NCBI RefSeq assembly: GCF_014297575.1
Contig: NZ_CP060412.1
Coordinates: 1,426,001 to 1,490,000 of the forward strand
Reading direction: 5' to 3'
Source: Dyella telluris
GTDB lineage: Bacteria > Pseudomonadota > Gammaproteobacteria > Xanthomonadales > Rhodanobacteraceae
DNA length: 64,000 nt
Positions 17,633 to 25,726 of this stretch are shown here, in pieces. The position numbers and the translations under genes were made by a program. Positions within the stretch are counted from its first letter, which is position 1. Each line of letters starts with the position of its first letter. The notes beneath the pieces were generated by a model, which saw only the letters and a list, made by a program, of their open reading frames with translations, made no database searches and was not told the origin of the DNA.

Positions 17633-17706
17633 ATCAGGCTCGTCAAATAGCCTTCCAGTCCAAGCTCAAAGAAGCCAGAGAAAAGGGGCTCTGGCGGTGA
17701 CGCGTG

Positions 17707-17725
17707 GCCCGGGCTTTGCCCGGGC
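17707..17725. other. Perfect GC hairpin upstream of the sensor gene
   Basis: GCCCGGGC and its reverse complement flank a TTT loop, giving an 8-bp stem. It lacks a following T-tract, so it is not a classical terminator. It lies 160 bp upstream of the sensor start. Confidence 0.5.
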
Positions 17726-17886
17726 GATCATGCGGAACCCGTGCGGGAACCTCGCCGGGCCTTTTGTGTCATGATTCGCGCCGTGGTCTGAGTGGCGTGT
17801 TACAGGGACGCTTCCGAAGTTCCAACAGCCAAGACACCGTCGGGGGACGGGGCGGGGGCCCGAGTTCCGGCCAAGGGGTATCGACC

Positions 17887-18750
17887 GTGCTGCTGCGGAT
17901 CAACCTCATATTGCTGGTGGCATTCGCGCTCGGCATGGGCGTGATCTCTCTGGTCGTGACGTCGACCCTGCGGGAGAACGCAGCGCGCGAAGTGCTGGCC
18001 CAGGCTGGCCTGATGATCGACAGCGCCGCGGCGATCCGCTCCTATACCGAAACCGAGATCGGGCCGTTGCTCGACGACAAGATGGCGAGCGCGTTTCGCC
18101 CGCAGAGCGTTCCGTTCTATGCCGCGACGCAAAACTTCCTCACGCTGCACAAGGAACACCCCGACTACTCCTACAAGGAGGCCACGCTCAACCCAACCAA
18201 TCCGCGCGATCGCGCTACGGACTGGGAGGCGGACATCGTGCAGCGCTTTCGCAACGACAGCACGGCCAGCGAAGTGAGCGGAACACGCGACACGCCGGTG
18301 GGAAGGATCCTTTACCTGGCGCGCCCTATCCGTGTCGATGCCGGCTGCATGGGCTGCCACAGCCTGCCGTCGGCGGCACCCGCAACCATGCTCGCACGCT
18401 ACGGGAGCGACAACGGGTTCGGCTGGCAGCCAAACGAAGTGGTCGGCGCGCAAATCGTCTCGGTGCCGTTCGCCAGCGCCGAGTCGAATGCGGAGCGCGT
18501 CCGTCGCGATGTGCTGGCGGCCATCGCCGCGATGCTCGTGTGCGTGCTGTTGATCGTCAATGTCTCGCTGTACGTGTTGGTGATCCGCCCGGTGCGGCGG
18601 ATCGCGCGGATCGCCGATCAGGTGAGCCTTGGCGATACCGCCGCTGCGGATTTCCCGAGTGGAGGAGGCGCCGAGGTGGCCGCGTTGTCAGTCGCGTTCA
18701 ACCGCATGCGCAAGAGCCTGGACAAGGCGCTGCAGATGCTGGGCGGATAG
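17887..18750 (+). CDS. Membrane c-type-heme sensor (DUF3365/Tll0287-like) ending in HAMP
   Basis: A 287-aa protein from the GTG at 17887, which AAGGGG precedes at good spacing. Layout: TM helix 1 (about 5-26), periplasmic domain of the Tll0287-like/DUF3365 type (about 35-200) with one heme-binding motif CMGCH (Cys154, Cys157, His158), TM helix 2 (about 209-233), HAMP linker (about 234-284), then stop. A HAMP domain normally passes a signal to a fused output domain, which is absent here. The TIR-domain gene begins 2 bp after the stop, so the output is probably supplied in trans. Likely senses redox state or a small gas or ligand; this is inference. Confidence 0.85.
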   Translation: MLLRINLILLVAFALGMGVISLVVTSTLRENAAREVLAQAGLMIDSAAAIRSYTETEIGPLLDDKMASAFRPQSVPFYAATQNFLTLHKEHPDYSYKEATLNPTNPRDRATDWEADIVQRFRNDSTASEVSGTRDTPVGRILYLARPIRVDAGCMGCHSLPSAAPATMLARYGSDNGFGWQPNEVVGAQIVSVPFASAESNAERVRRDVLAAIAAMLVCVLLIVNVSLYVLVIRPVRRIARIADQVSLGDTAAADFPSGGGAEVAALSVAFNRMRKSLDKALQMLGG

Positions 18751-18752
18751 CC

Positions 18753-19436
18753 ATGGGCCACGACGTGTTCGTCAGCTATTCGCAACCGGACAGGGAGGCT
18801 GCGTGTGCGCTGGTACAGCGCCTGGAGGCGCGCAGCATCCGCGTGTGGATCGCGCCGCGCGACGTATCGCCGGCCGCGGATTGGGCCGCTGAAATCATCG
18901 ATGCGATTGCCTGTGCGCGGCTGATGGTGTTGGTGTTCTCCGGCAGCAGCAACGACTCGGGTCAGGTACGGCGCGAGGTGGAGCGCGCCGTGCACAAGCA
19001 GGTACCGATCCTTCCATTTCGGATCGAGGATGTACTGCCGTCAAAAAGCCTGGAGTACTTCCTCAGCACACAACACTGGATGGACGCGTTCCCGTCACCG
19101 GTCGAACCGCACATCGATCGCCTCTGCGATTACCTCGACACCGCCCTCGGCGTGCATGCACCCCACGATGTCTCGCCCGAACACCAGCCCATGCGGGGCC
19201 TCGGCCCCGTCGACACCGCGCGCCCGGGCGGTGGTATCGACGCGGCGCACCTGCGCCTGCTGGAGACAGAGCTGGCCAGGCGCATCGGGCCCGTCGCCGG
19301 ACACCTGGTGCGCCGTGCTGCGCAGGGTAGTGGCGACCTGGATGCGCTTGCGCGCTGCCTCGCATCAGAAATCGACGGCGAACAGGAGCGCCGGATCTTC
19401 CTGGAAGCCTGCTGGCGTATCGGCAAGGGCAAATAG
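18753..19436 (+). CDS. TIR-domain protein coupled to the heme sensor
   Basis: A 227-aa soluble protein. Residues 1-135 are a TIR domain: HDVFVSYSQPDREAA (box 1), RVWIAPRDVSPAADWAAEI, ACARLMVLVFS, QVRREVERAV, PILPFRIEDV. Glu47 in WAAEIIDAI aligns with the glutamate required for NAD cleavage in plant and other NADase TIR domains. A linker follows, then a short C-terminal domain (about 167-222) with LARRIGPVAGHLVRRAA, a pattern I associate with the C-terminal ends of bacterial kinases and cyclases (possibly DUF8082). The start overlaps a GGCGGA site in the end of the upstream gene. It may be an NADase or a scaffold driven by the sensor; unproven. Confidence 0.87.
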   Translation: MGHDVFVSYSQPDREAACALVQRLEARSIRVWIAPRDVSPAADWAAEIIDAIACARLMVLVFSGSSNDSGQVRREVERAVHKQVPILPFRIEDVLPSKSLEYFLSTQHWMDAFPSPVEPHIDRLCDYLDTALGVHAPHDVSPEHQPMRGLGPVDTARPGGGIDAAHLRLLETELARRIGPVAGHLVRRAAQGSGDLDALARCLASEIDGEQERRIFLEACWRIGKGK

Positions 19437-19465
19437 CCCGCGGGGCAAATGCGCATGGCCCGGCA

Positions 19466-19781
19466 GAGGCATCAAAGGCTTTGGTCCGAGCGCCCTTCCC
19501 CTGGCCGGAACAGGCGTCACCGTCAACGCCATCTTGCCGGGCCCCACCGGTCAGAGGGAGTGGGTGACTTCTTTGCAAAGATTGCTGCGGACAAGGGCAT
19601 TTCGCAGGAGGAGGTCGAACGCGACTTCATCGCCTCCCACCGTCCCACTTCCTTGATTCAGCGCCTTGCCACAGTGGATGAAGTCGCCAATCTGAGTGTT
19701 TATCTAGCCTCGGAGCAGGCCTCGGCCACCACCGGTGCGGCCGTTCGCGTGGACGGAGGCGTGGTGCGCTCAATTATCTGA
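19466..19781 (+). pseudogene. 3' remnant of an SDR oxidoreductase gene, frameshifted
   Basis: The first part reads GTGVTVNAILPGPT in one frame. After CCCCACC the sequence continues in another frame as RSEGVGDFFAKIAADKG and so on to VDEVANLSVYLASEQ and GAAVRVDGGVVRSII. Both parts are typical of the last 100 residues of classical short-chain dehydrogenases. A single missing C near 19546 explains the shift. The nucleotide-binding N-terminal half is missing, so this is a decayed fragment. It begins 30 bp after the TIR gene. Confidence 0.85.
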
Positions 19782-19793
19782 ACGGATGCGAAG

Positions 19794-19860
19794 ATGTCCG
19801 CTCCTGTCAGGTTCGCTTTCGATGCCGCGTGAGTTCCGCCTTGAGTCGAAGGCGGACATT
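19794..19860. repeat. Dispersed hairpin repeat, enlarged copy 6
   Basis: Begins ATGTCCGCTCCTG and ends TTGAGTCGAAGGCGGACATT. The outer arms of the family are present but 67 bp apart, with an internal TTCGCTTTCGA segment, as if one copy had been inserted into another or rearranged. It lies between the SDR remnant and the lipoprotein stop codon. Confidence 0.7.
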
Positions 19861-19868
19861 AGCAGGGG

Positions 19869-20159
19869 TCATGGCCCCCAGTAATCGAACCTGAAAACAG
19901 TCCCGCGAGGAATCTCGAATGTGATTGCACTGCCACATTCGATCGTATGCCTTCCCGGTTCAATGAGGGCCGTCTCCCCGATCCTGTGACCCCAGAGCTG
20001 ACCGTCCACCTTAAGTGGACCACAGGCTCCTCCGTTGTCATCAACGACAGCCAGATAGGTCTTCCCGTCCGGCGAGGGATCAACAGCCCCCCTGAGGGGA
20101 CGGTCCGAACAGGACGTGATCAGCAAAGTGGCCATAGCGAGCAAAAGCGCCTTCCGCAC
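19869..20159 (-). CDS. Small predicted lipoprotein of unknown function
   Basis: A 96-aa protein starting at a GTG (20157-20159) with a perfect AGGAGG six bases upstream. The signal ends in a lipobox-like ITSC, so Cys17 would be lipidated. The mature part contains DGKTYLAVVDDNGG and a HTIECGSAITFEIPRGTVFRFDYWGP ending. I do not recognise a family. Confidence 0.7.
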   Translation of the reverse strand: MRKALLLAMATLLITSCSDRPLRGAVDPSPDGKTYLAVVDDNGGACGPLKVDGQLWGHRIGETALIEPGRHTIECGSAITFEIPRGTVFRFDYWGP

Positions 20160-20193
20160 TCACAGCCTCCTTGTCATTTGGAACGAATGCAGC

Positions 20194-20221
20194 ATGTCCG
20201 CTCCGGGTCGATAGCGGAGAC
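20194..20221. repeat. Short dispersed hairpin repeat, copy 7
   Basis: ATGTCCGCTCCGGGTCGATA then GCGGAGAC; GTCCGC pairs with GCGGA(G)AC with one mismatch. Confidence 0.75.
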
Positions 20222-20281
20222 TTGCCAGGAGCGGCTCGACGACGACCCATCCCGGGCTTCTCGATAACCAGTGCCCTGCCG

Positions 20282-21220
20282 CTAAGGCACCTCGGGCACC
20301 CACACGAAGCTGCCGCCCTGCTTCTTTACGTGTCCCAATCCAGGGAACGGAAAATGCACAGCGTAGATGCGCTCGTTGTCTTCAGCCACGCGCTCCAGCT
20401 CTGCACGCCGGGTTGATTGCGCCAGAGGTGCATTCTCGTCGTACTCCACGGTCCATTCCGGTCGCTGCACCGAGATAACGTAGTGATGCACGACGTCGCC
20501 GATGTAGAGCAGTCGATCGCTGCCCGATGTGATCTCGTAGGCGCTGTGACCCGGGGTATGGCCTCGGACGTCTACCGCCGTTACCACACCAGGCAAGATT
20601 GCTGCCCCTGGCTTGAAGGTCTCGACCTTCGACGCGATCGCTGCGACGAGGGCGGCGCTGTCACCATCCTTCTTGAGAGCCTCCCACTCGGGTGCCGAGA
20701 TGTGGATGGTGGCGTTGGGGAATGCGCGAACGCCGTCGTGCGTAAGCAGGCCACCCGTGTGGTCAGGATGACGGTGTGAAATGAAGATGTCGGTGACTTG
20801 CGACGGTGCCACACCCGCCTCGTGCAACGAAGCCGGCAGGCGCCCCGCACGCGCGAAAGATGCGTCCGCGGCGCCGGTGTCAAACAGCAGCACGCGCTTC
20901 CCGCTATGCACCAGCAATGGCTGGATGCTCAAGTGCAGTACATCCGTCGGTTGTCCCGCCGCGGTTAGTAACGTGCTGACAGCCTCGGTAGGCTGGCCGA
21001 CGGCGAAAGTCTTGCCGTCGTTGGCAGCATCGATGTCGCCGTCTTTGAGTGCCACCGCATCGAGATTGCCGATCTTAAAGCGGAATATGTCGCCATGACT
21101 TGCCAGCGACACCGCCTGCGGCCCGGCGGCGGCGGTGGCCGGCGCTGGCCCCGCATACCCGATAACCATCGCGCCGAATAGCAAGGCAGATAGCACGGAG
21201 GAAAAATGGAGGCGAACCAT
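20282..21220 (-). CDS. Exported MBL-fold metallo-hydrolase
   Basis: A 312-aa protein with a signal peptide (1-27) and a metallo-beta-lactamase domain. The metal motif is HRHPDH (in ISHRHPDHTGG), with later ligands in GHTPGHSAYEI and GDVVHH. These match the exported branch close to quorum-quenching lactonases and other hydrolases, but the substrate cannot be read. Start MVRLHFSSVL chosen for the signal peptide. Monocistronic in an accessory stretch. Confidence 0.87.
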   Translation of the reverse strand: MVRLHFSSVLSALLFGAMVIGYAGPAPATAAAGPQAVSLASHGDIFRFKIGNLDAVALKDGDIDAANDGKTFAVGQPTEAVSTLLTAAGQPTDVLHLSIQPLLVHSGKRVLLFDTGAADASFARAGRLPASLHEAGVAPSQVTDIFISHRHPDHTGGLLTHDGVRAFPNATIHISAPEWEALKKDGDSAALVAAIASKVETFKPGAAILPGVVTAVDVRGHTPGHSAYEITSGSDRLLYIGDVVHHYVISVQRPEWTVEYDENAPLAQSTRRAELERVAEDNERIYAVHFPFPGLGHVKKQGGSFVWVPEVP

Positions 21221-21342
21221 GGGAATGACCTCGCGCGTGGAGAAAGGTGTGGAGACGGGCAACTGACGGCTGATCTTTACAAGCCACTGAACAGGTGGCG
21301 ATACCTGCGAGGTTGGTACCGGAGGTACTGATCTGACGCCCC

Positions 21343-21371
21343 TTGTCCGCTTCGGGTCGAAAGCGGACCTT
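21343..21371. repeat. Short dispersed hairpin repeat, copy 8
   Basis: TTGTCCGCTTCGGGTCGAAA then GCGGACCTT; GTCCGCTT and AAGCGGAC pair perfectly over 8 bp. It lies in the 285-bp gap between two minus-strand genes. Confidence 0.85.
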
Positions 21372-21505
21372 CTGCCTGCCGCTCGTCTGTGCGAAGAATC
21401 AACTCAGTGTGCCGGCGCGAGCGATCGCGGATCAAAGGGGATCGAGGTAGTTGAGTCGTTCCAATTACCTCCGCCCCATTTTCCCGGCTTTTTTTAATGA
21501 CACGC

Positions 21506-22078
21506 TCAACTGATCTCGCGAATTCGGAATTGCTCGAGTGTCATTGGGGAGAGCTCCGCGTCGGCCGCCAGTGCAAAGGCTGCGTCCGCATCGGCCTGAG
21601 AAACGAGGAAAGCAAGATACTCGTCCCCGCCAGTATCAAGAAATACGAGTTGCAGCCCCCTCGGCTCGAGCCACTCCGCCAGCTCCACAAACACTCCGGC
21701 GGCGGTGACATCGCAATGGCCTCCCATCCGTGACCACGGCTCCGGCGAGCCGAGCGCTCGGAGCGCTCGGTTGGCCTGCCACTCGATCTCGCCCCATGCC
21801 TTCCAGTCCACGTGGATGGCCAAGCCGAACGTTTCTTCCTCATCGCCGGGTGCCGCCACATCGATAAAAGCTATCGTGCCTCCCTCACCCCGAGCGGCCT
21901 CGCGACGCACTTTGGCTGCGACAGCTTCTGCCACGCCAACTCCCATAGGCTTTGCAAGGAGCTTGAAGAGATCGAGCAACGCATCGATTGTTTCGTCCAG
22001 CTCAAGCGCGACGTCTGACGACGATAGCGTCAGCTCTTTGCCAGCCGAGGCAAACCACTTCTTCAAGAAGCCAAGCAT
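21506..22078 (-). CDS. Hypothetical protein, DUF6630-like
   Basis: A 190-aa soluble acidic protein starting MLGFLKKWF. Features: an acidic helical N-terminal half (SSDVALELDETIDALLDLF) and a C-terminal half with HVDWKAWGEIEWQANRALRALG and VELAEWLEPRGLQLVFLDTGGDEYLAFLV, which recalls proteins annotated DUF6630. Function unknown. Base composition is somewhat lower in G+C than the core genes. Confidence 0.65.
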   Translation of the reverse strand: MLGFLKKWFASAGKELTLSSSDVALELDETIDALLDLFKLLAKPMGVGVAEAVAAKVRREAARGEGGTIAFIDVAAPGDEEETFGLAIHVDWKAWGEIEWQANRALRALGSPEPWSRMGGHCDVTAAGVFVELAEWLEPRGLQLVFLDTGGDEYLAFLVSQADADAAFALAADAELSPMTLEQFRIREIS

Positions 22079-22463
22079 CTTTACTCCACATACTCTGTAG
22101 TGTTGACGAGTGTCGCGTTCCGCCTGCGACAGGGTCAAGAACGACTCCTGATCAATGGCAATCTGCCATATCAGCCCAAATGCATCTCGGCAAAGCATTG
22201 GCCAGGTGACGGTAGTGATCACCTCGACGGCACACCCAGTTCGGGCCATCACTACAGGTCCGCTATGGGTCGGAAGCGGACATCCCCAGCATGCCTATAT
22301 GAACGTTGCCTCGGCAACGGGGCCATGACGCCAGACCGGTTCGCGAGGGATGCGGCACCGCCGACCTGGCGCTCCCTCCATGAACTGGAGAAGTGCTCAG
22401 GTTCATTTGCCACACGCTCGAATTCGCAACCGAATCATCGGGCAGTTCGTTGCTCACCCCAAC
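22079..22463. other. Gap between DUF6630-like gene and the tRNA terminator
   Basis: Holds one hairpin repeat (22257-22283). Open frames here show no protein-like pattern. Confidence 0.5.
22257..22283. repeat. Short dispersed hairpin repeat, copy 9
   Basis: GGTCCGCTATGGGTCGGAAG then CGGACAT; GTCCGCT and (A)AGCGGAC arms are kept. It is the rightmost copy seen in the window. Confidence 0.8.
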
Positions 22464-22504
22464 AAAAAAGGCTTGCGCGGATGATTTCCACGCAAGCCTT
22501 TTTG
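22464..22504 (-). terminator. Intrinsic terminator after tRNA-Thr
   Basis: GGCTTGCG pairs with CGCAAGCC around a 13-nt loop. A-runs and T-runs flank both sides, so it can work on either strand. It begins 7 bp beyond the 3' end of the minus-strand tRNA gene. Confidence 0.85.
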
Positions 22505-22510
22505 TTTGTC

Positions 22511-22586
22511 TGGTGCCGGCAGCAGGAGTCGAACCCGCGACCTACTGATTACAAATCAGTTGCTCTACCAACTGAGCTATACCGGC
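22511..22586 (-). tRNA. tRNA-Thr (anticodon UGU), CCA encoded
   Basis: On the minus strand the 76-nt gene starts GCCGGTATAGCTCAG and ends in a 7-bp acceptor stem followed by discriminator A and CCA. The anticodon stem CTGAT/ATCAG encloses TTTGTAA, giving anticodon TGT. D-arm GCTCAGTTGGTAGAGC and T-arm GGTTCGAC are standard. The 3' end faces the accessory block to the left, the usual orientation for island integration, but no second copy of the tRNA end was seen there. Confidence 0.96.
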
Positions 22587-22636
22587 GAAGGGTGGCAAGT
22601 CTAACAGGCTGGCACGTCCCCGCGCCAAAGCCCGGA

Positions 22637-23392
22637 TCAGAAGCAGCCGGTGCTGTGGGAGCCCACGCCTTTCACGCGGCTGCGCCAGTCGGCGTGGCCG
22701 TTGTCGGCGATGACCACATCCAGCCAGTACTCGGGCACGGTTTCGGTGCGCTCGGTCATCTGGGCGGGGAAGCCGGCGGCGATCACCTGTTCACGGCGGC
22801 GGCGGGCGTTGGCGGGGTCTTTGAACAGGCCCAGCGAGACGGTGTTGGGCTGGTCGCCGGAGCTGACCACGAAGTAGTCGCCTACGTTGGCCGCAGCCAG
22901 GCGGCGGCCGAGTTCCAGCGCCTTGTCGCGACTGCCGCCACCGGGCAGGTAGACCCACCAGCCACTGGTCTGCGTGGTCTGCTCCTGGCGCGAACGCATG
23001 CGCGCGGCCTGGTTGGTGAGGGCGACGCGGGCCGTGCGCATATCCGCCTGCGTGGCGAAGGGGCCCAGCGCCATGCAGGTATAGGTGTTCGGTCGCGACG
23101 GCTGCGGGGGCGGAGCAGGAGCCGGCGTCGGTGCGGGTGCCTGGGCCACGGGCGCGGCGCTTGCGGCGGACGCTGATGGCGCAGCGGTGGATGCCGTTGC
23201 GGCCGTGGATACTGTCGATGCCGGCGCGGCGACCGAAGACGGTGCCGGCGGGCGCTCGCTGAGGAGGTGCAGTTCGGGCACGCCGGCGTCGGTGGCGCTA
23301 CGGCCGTGCACGTCGTCCTGGCCCAGCAACAGCCACGCGCCTACCGCGATATTGAGTGCGATCAGCAGGACCAGGAGCAGGCGCAGGAACAT
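22637..23392 (-). CDS. SPOR-domain inner-membrane protein
   Basis: A 251-aa protein: one N-terminal TM helix (about 2-23), a Pro/Ala/Ser-rich periplasmic linker (about 45-100) and a C-terminal region in two parts, including YTCMALGPFATQADMRTARVAL and NTVSLGLFKDPANARRRREQV, which is the SPOR repeat that binds denuded peptidoglycan strands. Its position next to coaX and birA is common in Xanthomonadales. It is the last gene of the birA-coaX group (38 bp gap). Confidence 0.85.
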   Translation of the reverse strand: MFLRLLLVLLIALNIAVGAWLLLGQDDVHGRSATDAGVPELHLLSERPPAPSSVAAPASTVSTAATASTAAPSASAASAAPVAQAPAPTPAPAPPPQPSRPNTYTCMALGPFATQADMRTARVALTNQAARMRSRQEQTTQTSGWWVYLPGGGSRDKALELGRRLAAANVGDYFVVSSGDQPNTVSLGLFKDPANARRRREQVIAAGFPAQMTERTETVPEYWLDVVIADNGHADWRSRVKGVGSHSTGCF

Positions 23393-23430
23393 CGGCGATC
23401 CGTCAGGCGAACAGCGGGGGAGCAGGCATT

Positions 23431-24189
23431 CTAGAGAGCCTGCTCGATGGGGGAATGTGCGTCGGACCACACGGACAAGCCGCGCAGCACGCTGTCCAGG
23501 CTGAGACGTGCCGGCATGGCGATCAGTGGCGCCAGCGATTGGGCATCACCGCCGCCAAGGATGAGTTGCGGCGACCCGCCCAGCGGCGCGGACATGTGCG
23601 CCACGAAACGCTCGACCACGGCGGCGCAGGCCTGCCAGCAGCCGGAAGCGACGGCATCGGGCGTGTTGTCGGCCACTTCGAGTACGTTGCCCGGGCGATC
23701 CACCAGCACGCGCGCCGTGGCGCCGAGCAGGGACTGCTGCATCAGCTGCGGGCCCGGGGCGATCAGGCCGCCGAGGTGTTGGCCTTTCGCGTCCAGTGCG
23801 TCCAGCGTCAGTGCCGTGCCGACGCCAACCAGCACGCAGGGCGTCAGCCCTTCCGCATGGGCGGCGACCATGCCGAGAAAGCGATCCACGCCCAGCCGGC
23901 CCGGTTCGGGATAGGCATTGCGCACACCGCACGCCTCGGCGGGTGTGCGCATCCACGTGGTGGCGTGGTTGAAACGGGTGCACACCACGGCGGCAATCTG
24001 TGTTTCGCGGGCACCGTCCACCACCGAGGCGCCATACACGCTTTCGGGCGTGGGCAGGTGGCGCCATGCTTCGTGCAGGGCCAGCACGACATCTTCGTTC
24101 CACGCCACGGCGCCCTGCTCGCGCCACTGCGCGCCATCACGCAGGGCCCATTTCAGTCGCGTATTGCCAAGATCCAGCAGCAGCTTCAT
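23431..24189 (-). CDS. coaX: Type III pantothenate kinase
   Basis: Phosphorylates pantothenate in the first step of coenzyme A synthesis. The chain of 252 aa has the ASKHA-fold motifs LLLDLGNTRLKWAL (phosphate 1), the GRLGVDRFLGMVAAH motif and VGVGTALTLDAL, followed by GGLIAPGPQLMQQSL. Its ATG overlaps the stop of birA by 4 bases (ATGA type), so the two are translationally coupled, as is common in this group. Confidence 0.95.
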   Translation of the reverse strand: MKLLLDLGNTRLKWALRDGAQWREQGAVAWNEDVVLALHEAWRHLPTPESVYGASVVDGARETQIAAVVCTRFNHATTWMRTPAEACGVRNAYPEPGRLGVDRFLGMVAAHAEGLTPCVLVGVGTALTLDALDAKGQHLGGLIAPGPQLMQQSLLGATARVLVDRPGNVLEVADNTPDAVASGCWQACAAVVERFVAHMSAPLGGSPQLILGGGDAQSLAPLIAMPARLSLDSVLRGLSVWSDAHSPIEQAL

Positions 24190-25154
24190 GCGCGGCGCAC
24201 CGAGACATCAGCGCTGTCGATGCGCTGCACGCCTTCGCCCGTTTTCAGCAACAGCGCGCCGCGCGCGTCGACGCCAGCACCCACGCCTTCCAACACCGTG
24301 TTGGCGCCGTGCACGCTCAGCGGCTCGCCGCTGAGCAGGTCGTAACGGGCGTACTCGTTGACGAAGGCAGCGAAGCCTTCGCGTTCAAACTGGTCCAGGC
24401 CTTCCGCCAGCGCCGTGATCAGCGCGGCTGCCACGCAGTTGCGGTCCGGTGCGTTGCCGGCCAGCGTGGCCAGGTCGTTCACCGGCTGGCCGGCCTGCTC
24501 GTGCAACGCGTCGGTGAGGCGCACGTTGAGACCCACGCCGATGATGGCGGCGCACGGCCCCTGATACTCCCCGCCCAGCTCGACGAGGATGCCGGCAAGC
24601 TTGCCGTCGCGGCTCAGCACGTCGTTGGGCCACTTCAAGCCGGCACCCTCGATGCCCAGCGCGGTCAGCGTGCGCATCACGATCACGCCCACCGCCAGCG
24701 ACAGGCCGGACAGCGCGGCGAAGCCGGCATCGAACCGCTTGAGGCAGGACAGATAGACATTCAGGCCCGGCGGCGACAGCCAGCGCCGGCCGCGACGGCC
24801 GCGCCCGGCGGTCTGGGTTTCCGCCAGCACCATGCTGAGGTCGGCCAGGCTGGCCTGCCGGCGCTGGATCTCACTGGAGGTTGAGTCGACCTCCCAGTGC
24901 AGTTCCAGCGTGCCCATGCGCTCCTGCACTGAAGCGGGCAACGAGGCGCGCAGGGTGGCGTCATCCAGCAGCTGGACCGGCCAGGGCAGGCAATAACCCG
25001 CCGTGCCCCGCGATTCCACCGGCACGCCACGGGCCCGCAGGGCTTCGATCTGCTTCCAGATGGCGGCGCGGGTCACCCCTGCCCGTTCGGCCAGCTGGGC
25101 GCCAGACACCATGCCGCCATCGGCCAGCGCTACCAGCAGCTCCTGCGCCTGCAT
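24186..25154 (-). CDS. birA: Biotin--[acetyl-CoA-carboxylase] ligase and biotin-operon repressor
   Basis: A 322-aa bifunctional BirA. Residues about 1-60 form the winged helix DNA-binding part (LADGGMVSGAQLAERAGVTRAAIWKQIEAL). The ligase core follows with the biotinyl-AMP loop TAGRGRRGRRW and KWPNDVL, and a C-terminal SH3-like domain. The start MQAQELLVAL is the first one that gives a BirA N-terminus. First gene of the birA-coaX-SPOR unit. Confidence 0.95.
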   Translation of the reverse strand: MQAQELLVALADGGMVSGAQLAERAGVTRAAIWKQIEALRARGVPVESRGTAGYCLPWPVQLLDDATLRASLPASVQERMGTLELHWEVDSTSSEIQRRQASLADLSMVLAETQTAGRGRRGRRWLSPPGLNVYLSCLKRFDAGFAALSGLSLAVGVIVMRTLTALGIEGAGLKWPNDVLSRDGKLAGILVELGGEYQGPCAAIIGVGLNVRLTDALHEQAGQPVNDLATLAGNAPDRNCVAAALITALAEGLDQFEREGFAAFVNEYARYDLLSGEPLSVHGANTVLEGVGAGVDARGALLLKTGEGVQRIDSADVSVRRA

Positions 25155-25402
25155 TACGCGGCGCTCCGGGCCGATGGGCCGCGATGGCAACGCCCGCGGG
25201 AGCACGGGCAGAGTGGGGAAAGGCGTGGCATCCGGCGATTCTAGCCTGCCAACGGCGCGCCCCACAGCGTGGCGGCTCGGCGAAGTCGCATGACTTCTGG
25301 GACTCGCCCCGTCGTCATACGGCTGGAACAGGGCACTGGTATCGCCTCCTTTTTTCTGCCAGCATCGAGATCTTGGATTGCGGATCAAGGGGTTGAGCCG
25401 CC

Positions 25403-25714
25403 ATGGGCGTCGGGAAGATCTTGATTGGCTGTGTACTGTGCGTCGGCAGCGTTGCTGCATCGGCCATGGACGCGGACAGCCAGGATCTGAGCTCGATGCA
25501 GCGCACGGTGGACGGCAGCTCCAGCCACGACGGTGCAGGCGGCGGCAGCGGCGGCGACGCCTTGGGCCTGTCCCGCGAGGCCAACACCAATCCCAGCTCG
25601 TCTTCGTCGTCTTCCAGCGACAACTGCCCCACCACGACGCCGGCCCGCGCTCCGCGCAGCAGCCGTCAGAACCGTATCGGCTGGCAATCGCTGCTGCCGG
25701 GTTCCATCCAGTAA
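25403..25714 (+). CDS. Small exported Ser/Gly-rich protein of unknown function
   Basis: A 103-aa protein with a signal peptide (MGVGKILIGCVLCVGSVAASAM). The mature part is low-complexity: SSSHDGAGGGSGG, then a run of eight serines, then a basic tail SSRQNRIGWQSLLPGS. No family recognised. The mtfA gene starts 12 bp later on the same strand, so the two are probably cotranscribed. Confidence 0.6.
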   Translation: MGVGKILIGCVLCVGSVAASAMDADSQDLSSMQRTVDGSSSHDGAGGGSGGDALGLSREANTNPSSSSSSSSDNCPTTTPARAPRSSRQNRIGWQSLLPGSIQ

Positions 25715-25726
25715 CGTTCACCGCCC

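Larger units (their letters stand above)
17582..17886. other. Gap upstream of the heme sensor
   Basis: Holds a hairpin repeat (17604-17632) and a perfect hairpin at 17707-17725 (GCCCGGGC, TTT loop, GCCCGGGC). A plus-strand reading frame extends the sensor gene upstream to 17704, but that part lacks coding character. Confidence 0.5.

Noticed and set aside
17704..17886. Upstream 61-codon extension of the heme sensor
   Set aside because: It runs through a GC hairpin, has Arg/Gly/Ser-rich text with no domain, and the GTG at 17887 has a good ribosome site just before the first TM helix.
22500..22590. Prophage or island attachment site at the tRNA-Thr 3' end
   Set aside because: I found no direct repeat of the tRNA end in the block to the left and no integrase gene in the window.
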